Positions 60,601 to 64,000 of a stretch of DNA of 64,000 bases are shown piece by piece (position 1 is the first letter of the stretch; each line of letters opens with the position of its first letter). A model generated the notes under the pieces. The model ran no database searches. It was not told the origin of the DNA and saw only the letters and a list, made by a program, of their open reading frames with translations. This stretch comes from Pontederia crassipes. Its lineage: Eukaryota > Streptophyta > Magnoliopsida > Commelinales > Pontederiaceae. The stretch spans positions 12,485,501 to 12,549,500 of the forward strand of contig JAUKPH010000017.1 of assembly GCA_030549335.1 (NCBI GenBank), given 5' to 3'. A program made the translations under genes and the position numbers.

Positions 60601-63557
60601 GAAAAAAATCTCTAAGATTCATAATGCATGAAACCCTAATCAGGAGTATGATATACAAAGACCATTTTTCATATGATAACACTCAAATTTGTGAGTTTTT
60701 TCTTTTTTCAGAGTTGGATAGGATAAAGAACAGTCAATAGCAAGTTAGTGTGCTCAAGAGCATTAACATTTACAGGACCAATTCCCTGACGTATAAAATC
60801 TTTAGTATTACTGATGTTTCATTCCAGATTTTAATCAATGCGGATCAACTAATTTCATTGATTTAATTGCCTGTGAAACTGGACAAAAACATTACACAAT
60901 AGACAATCCTTTGTAGGGGCCATAATAAACAATCCTTGTTCTTTTTTTAAGAGGAAAAAGGATGACCATGTGGTTGTCATCCTGATGTATATATCACTAG
61001 GAAATTGGAATCGTATACAAGTGTGGGCTCTCGAAGAGAGCAACAAAAATGGAAAGTATATCAGCTAGCCAAAACCCCACTTCCAAAGCAAAAAGGATAT
61101 GAGAATGGGAAAACTGGTGGCTGGGACATAAGCCACCCTTTACTTTGACATCAGTACGAACATGTCTGTCTTCACTTGCATTCATTAAATATCTAGTATT
61201 TCTCATAAGTGAATTAGACAGAGCTAGAGAAGAGATTCAAATGGTTAGACAGATTCTTTTGGGAAACAAGCAAAATGGTCTGCTTAGTTAGTGACATCAC
61301 ATTTTTTAGAGATAAAAAATCACAATTGCTTAATTAAATTTGAAACGGTTCCAATCTATGCATGGAACCATTGCCATACAATTAGTTAAGCAACTATAGG
61401 ATTTAGATGTGTTAAAGCACAAAAAAACATACCATAAACATATTTATAGAAAAACTAGATAACAGAGATTTTCTTTTCTAAAGGAACATTTAGCTAGACA
61501 GTTTCTAGTGCACACCTGACTTGTCAATTCTCTCTGATCCTGCAAGATCTACAATGACGAGCTTGCTTTTCCTGACGACCGATGGTCTGAATGATGTGAC
61601 CAAAGGAGAGGAAGTACCATTCTCAATATTATTACTATCATGCCTTCCCTTAATTGAGCGCTTGACATGCACCTGCATCAAGGTAGGGTGTGAATCCACA
61701 TGGGTTATATCTGAATCTATACAGACACCCTAATTTGGTGATCATCCTTATTCCTCTCAAAAGAAAAAAAAACATTCAGTAAACAATATCAGAAGTCATG
61801 AAACCAGTAAATTACCTACCAAGAGTATTGCATGGCTTCGTGATGACTCTGTATTTAGTTTTGTATTAGAAGCGAAGCGGTGAACTTCTCCTAGTCTTAG
61901 AATTTCCAAGAAGCTCTTTTGATCTCTAATTTCAACAATAGTAGCCCCAGGTAGTGAAACATCACCCGTCTTTGGATCCTCCACTATAGCAATATTGTCA
62001 TTTCCAGGAACAAGTAGATCCTGGATTGTTTCCATATATAGCTGTATAAACATAGAGGAGAAATGGATACTAGCATCATATCACATTGGCACACAGAGAT
62101 CAGAGATTCAGTAGAATCAAGAACAAGCTTTCGATGCTTTTATGAAAGGTTGTAAGCGACCTGTAAATATGATACAGAAACTGAATCCAACTCTGGAGAT
62201 GTATCTGCGAGAATATCTTCCATTGCACGAACCATAATCCCCCTGGACGCAGTGTCTTCCTCCCCCAGATTTCCAAGAGTGAAAGTTTTACCAGTGCCCG
62301 TTTGTCCATAAGCCATAACTGTCCCATTATAACCCTCCAGAACACTCTACAAAAATAAATTCTTCCAAACATCTAAGACCAACACATTAATACATGAAAC
62401 AAAAGTTTAGTGACAGAAAATAAAAACATGGAACACAGGAGTCGAGTTTCATATGATATAGAACTGCTAGTGGCAGGCAAAATGGATCACAATAAATTGA
62501 CACAAGGAAGAACTGACCATAACGGGACTTGTAATCCACATCGGGCAAAACTCTCTCATACAACCAAGACCATGTACTAAAATCTTTTTATGTTGCAACT
62601 TTTCTCAATTATCCGTGTCCTAGATCAGATAATCATATTCCAGTTGTATGGCAATGTTAAGAATTCAATTAAAGTTGATATCTGAAAGTGTCAATTTAGT
62701 CGTGAAATGTAAATACAAAAGATCTCTTAAAGTGTCAATCTAGTATGTAAATGTAATGACAAAAGAAGTGACAACAAATATTGCAAGTAAGAATATCTAT
62801 CTCAGCACATAACTTTTTGAGGAGATATCTCAGCACATAACTAACAGGAGATTCTGAAACTAGAATGTCAATTATGCTATAGAAAGGTACATGTAATGTA
62901 CTTCCTAAAACTGGTGCATTTTATCGATTTACAGTCTTTTCCTATATGTTTTTGTCATGAACAGGAGATATCGATCAAAACATTTGATTGGATATTCAGC
63001 TTTAAATTGAAATTCAAACGAAATGCCATAAATCAGTTCTTACAATTCGGAATGCAAGAGGGAATTAGAGTCCAGAATGAAGCATTTTCATGGTTTTCTT
63101 GCATAATTTTCTCCAACATAATAAATAGAAGAAAGGATTTCTTCACACGAAATAGAAGAAAGGCTACCCAGTAAGAAATTGACTTTTGAGAATTATTGCA
63201 AAATATGGAACAAATATTATTACCTCCACAACGGGTTTAGCAACAACTTCATAAACACGTTTTTGTGAGGCAAATTCCGTTAGCACCTCGTCAAATTCAT
63301 AGGTTTCTGAGTCCCAATTGTTTTTCCGAAGCTTTAACCTCTTGAGCTGCACTTAAGAAAATGGGAAATAAGATATTTCCATACAATTCACTTGCTTTTT
63401 CCTGGACTCACTTCTCTTTGTAAATGTATGATGAATGACAAAACTGATATCAATACCTCAGGCTGCAATTCAACACAGTCAGCAAAATCAGCATCCATGA
63501 CCTTCTCTTCAGCATTACGAGGTCGAAGTCTTACAGCCACTCGTACCCTTCCAGGAA
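39605..63557 (-). CDS. ARK3: Armadillo repeat-containing kinesin, ARK3-like (5' end outside window)
   Basis: Eighteen exons (minus strand): 63457-63557, 63224-63346, 62161-62346, 61820-62041, 61516-61672, 59779-59928, 58314-58402, 52770-52973, 50446-50592, 49652-49783, 49426-49557, 48921-49059, 48698-48790, 47822-47947, 47543-47668, 46246-46389, 39850-39978, 39605-39765. All phases join: 852 residues plus stop. The motor domain has [14 protein letters not shown]-loop GQTGTGKT (about residue 89), switch I NTESSRSH (about 200) and switch II DLAGSE (about 253). A neck and coiled coil follow, then armadillo repeats ([48 protein letters not shown]). The end is [13 protein letters not shown] kinesins move on or end-track microtubules; ARK3 acts in cell division (preprophase band) and ARK1 in root hairs. 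Details such as ETNQELIM and LRRLRIEL resemble Arabidopsis ARK3 most. Only the short N-terminal exon is missing. No internal defect is seen. Confidence 0.96.
40430..43823 (+). mobile_element. L1-type LINE in a kinesin intron
   Basis: Read on the plus strand (antisense to the kinesin), the endonuclease start [13 protein letters not shown] lies at about 40921. The reverse transcriptase core [40 protein letters not shown] and [15 protein letters not shown] spans about 41740-41980, followed by [17 protein letters not shown] at about 42550. A zf-RVT region ([10 protein letters not shown], then [18 protein letters not shown] and a CxLCG-like motif) lies at 43150-43420. The 3' end has a stem-loop (43773-43800) and an A-tail at about 43812-43823. 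Frames shift and stops occur, so it is dead. The 5' boundary is approximate. Confidence 0.88.
43930..45430 (+). mobile_element. Decayed LINE reverse-transcriptase fragment with 3' stem-loop
   Basis: Plus-strand text [20 protein letters not shown] (about 44215-44275) corresponds to the LINE segment [14 protein letters not shown] of the neighbouring copy (YADD region). The 3' end has a perfect 9-bp stem GGATGACTA/TAGTCATCC at 45386-45413, followed by a T/A-rich tail. It appears older than the copy at 40430-43823. Confidence 0.65.
50821..51032 (+). mobile_element. Au-type SINE nested in a LINE
   Basis: It starts AACTCCGCCTATGTTTTATA and ends GGGATAAGGCTTTGTTG with (TTG)n. The LINE sequence TGAGAAAGGACGACTA is duplicated at 50805-50820 and 51033-51048. 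It lies in the sense orientation of the window and antisense to the kinesin. Confidence 0.93.
52043..52070 (+). repeat. Uninterrupted poly-G tract
   Basis: 28 consecutive G, in the proline-coding part of the LINE-like element (poly-C on its sense strand). Confidence 0.97.
52533..52608 (-). mobile_element. Very short LINE 3' end insertion
   Basis: A T-run (A-tail on the minus strand), the stem-loop GGATGACTACC/GGTTGTCATCC and CAGGTATATATATCAC are bordered by a near-duplicate TGAAGGATA at 52521 and 52602. Only about 75 bases of the LINE were copied. Confidence 0.75.
53376..54945 (-). mobile_element. Outer LINE copy (L-B), interrupted by another LINE
   Basis: Its 3' part is 53376-53560, with a T-run and stem-loop at 53399-53426. 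Its upstream part is 54831-54945, reading [20 protein letters not shown] and [13 protein letters not shown] on the minus strand. The two parts become adjacent when 53561-54821 and one ATGTACAAT copy are removed. Confidence 0.78.
53561..54821 (-). mobile_element. Inner LINE copy (L-A), 5'-truncated
   Basis: The duplication ATGTACAAT flanks it at 53552-53560 and 54822-54830. Minus-strand reading begins [20 protein letters not shown], continues [20 protein letters not shown], and reaches the zf-RVT motif ([40 protein letters not shown]). The 228-codon frame at 53914-54600 is still open, so it is fairly young. The stem-loop at 53580-53606 and a T-run mark its 3' end. Confidence 0.85.
54960..57560. 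mobile_element. Possible LTR-derived block (Ty3/gypsy-like) in a kinesin intron
   Basis: A change in texture marks this block: a CT-rich leader (55060-55200), repeated short introns or spacers, then the CGATATAGTGACACGAGG repeats, an ACTCACTGAGCTTCTTAATG motif, and a GC-rich end. This resembles the long LTRs of Tekay/Del-type plant elements as I recall them. No partner LTR, tRNA primer site or coding domain is seen, so a solo or partial LTR is the best guess. Boundaries are uncertain. Confidence 0.35.
56490..56690. repeat. Four-fold CGATATAGTGACACGAGG repeat with dyad symmetry
   Basis: TGTGTCGATATAGTGACACG, TGTGTCGATATATTGACACG, TGTGGTGATATAGTAACACG and TGTGGCGATATAGTTACACG are spaced about 40-100 bp apart, with a further degenerate unit CTGTGATACGAGG. 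Each unit is a near-palindrome (GTGTC...GACAC). Confidence 0.85.
57877..57928 (+). mobile_element. 5'-truncated Au-type SINE
   Basis: GCCGACCCCACCTGGTGGGA continues to the TAAGGC box and a (TTG)n tail. A 12-bp duplication, TGTGTGGCTTTA, lies at 57865-57876 and 57929-57940. Confidence 0.92.
60943..61100 (-). mobile_element. 5'-truncated LINE 3' end
   Basis: A T-run, the stem-loop GGATGACCA..TGGTTGTCATCC (60960-60982) and downstream text (GTATATATCACT, GAGAGCAACAAAAATGGAAA, CCAAAACCCCACTTCC) match the LINE ends at 53376 and 53561. Confidence 0.75.
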
Positions 63558-64000
63558 CTGCTTAGAATAAGTCAACTGCTTCTTAATGACTTGATTCAAT
63601 ATGTCTAATTTACAAATGTCCAGTAAAAAGTGTGTCAAAGCAATTTATAAAATGCAGGTGGATAACGTAATCTTTTTTAGTGTTCAAGTCTGTGTATAGC
63701 TCTCCCTCTCAATTGAGACTCCTGTGACTCAATCGTCATAGTATAGTGACATATTCGTCTGCATTATTTGGACTGAGGACAAGCAGTAACAAGACTCAAG
63801 GATCCCCTCATGTTATACAGAGTTCTGAAGCGTGTCCAGGTGTCCTACTAGACCAGCGACAAGCATGGGTTGGAATTCGCATCAATTAAGAGAGCATACT
63901 AACTACCGACGGCAATTCCAATATTGTTGCGTTAAGCCATCATGAAACAAGAGGCAACGTCATCCACGAAGTCTAGTTATTCATCCCCAACCGAAAGACA
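63558..64000. other. Kinesin 5' intron, nothing recognised
   Basis: The first visible kinesin exon begins with an acceptor at 63558-63560 (minus strand CAG). I see no exon with a start codon between here and the window edge. Confidence 0.6.

Noticed and set aside
1-64000. tRNA, rRNA and snRNA genes
   Set aside because: I saw no cloverleaf with A and B boxes outside the tRNA-derived SINEs and no rRNA-like stretch; a tRNAscan-SE and Infernal run would be decisive.

Overview
This is a nuclear window from a flowering plant. The evidence is spliced genes with canonical GT..AG introns and intact phases, an AHL (AT-hook) DNA-binding gene, an armadillo-repeat kinesin of the plant ARK type, a TFIIH TFB5 gene, Au-type SINEs ending in (TTG)n, L1-type LINEs, a CACTA element, Tourist-like MITEs and a Ty1/copia-type element. 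Introns and spacers are AT-rich and the first AHL exon is strongly GC-rich. Together with the LINE-filled giant introns this suggests a non-grass monocot or a magnoliid, but that is an inference with low confidence.

Layout. 0.3-5.8 kb: a MITE-like repeat split by a gag-only Ty1/copia LTR element, whose LTR itself carries a small SINE. 6.5-7.2 kb (+): the last three exons of a WASH-complex SWIP (WASHC4) homologue, followed by a partial tandem copy of its own tail. 7.9-13.7 kb: AT-rich spacer full of foldback elements. 13.8-22.3 kb (+): a probable 5' untranslated first exon, a long intron-like stretch holding three spliced exons of a TFIIIB subunit BRF1 and several repeats, then the complete two-exon TFB5 gene. 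22.8-23.4 kb (-): a small single-exon gene with an N-terminal membrane segment and a DUF761-like C-terminus. 24.4-28.8 kb (-): a complete five-exon AHL gene. 29-39 kb: spacer with two more copies of the CCGGTC-rich MITE, one split by a 1.76 kb CACTA element made largely of palindromic tandem repeats. 39.6-63.6 kb (-): 18 exons (852 codons) of an ARK3-like armadillo-repeat kinesin whose 5' end lies beyond the window. Its introns hold at least seven LINE pieces, two SINEs and one probable LTR-derived block.

The genes do not form a pathway. TFB5 belongs to the TFIIH transcription and repair core, AHL proteins are chromatin-associated regulators, the kinesin acts on microtubules, and SWIP is an actin-regulatory/endosomal scaffold. 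TFB5 lying near an ARK3-type kinesin resembles the order I recall around Arabidopsis At1g12400-At1g12430, so this may be an ancient conserved gene block.

The most distinctive non-gene signals are: a short stem-loop that recurs at the 3' ends of many LINE copies in both orientations; several exactly resolved nested insertions with target-site duplications; the split BRF1 fragment inside the TFB5 leader region; and a set of long palindromes around 9.1 kb. I did not find a defence system, CRISPR array or gene cluster of a new kind.
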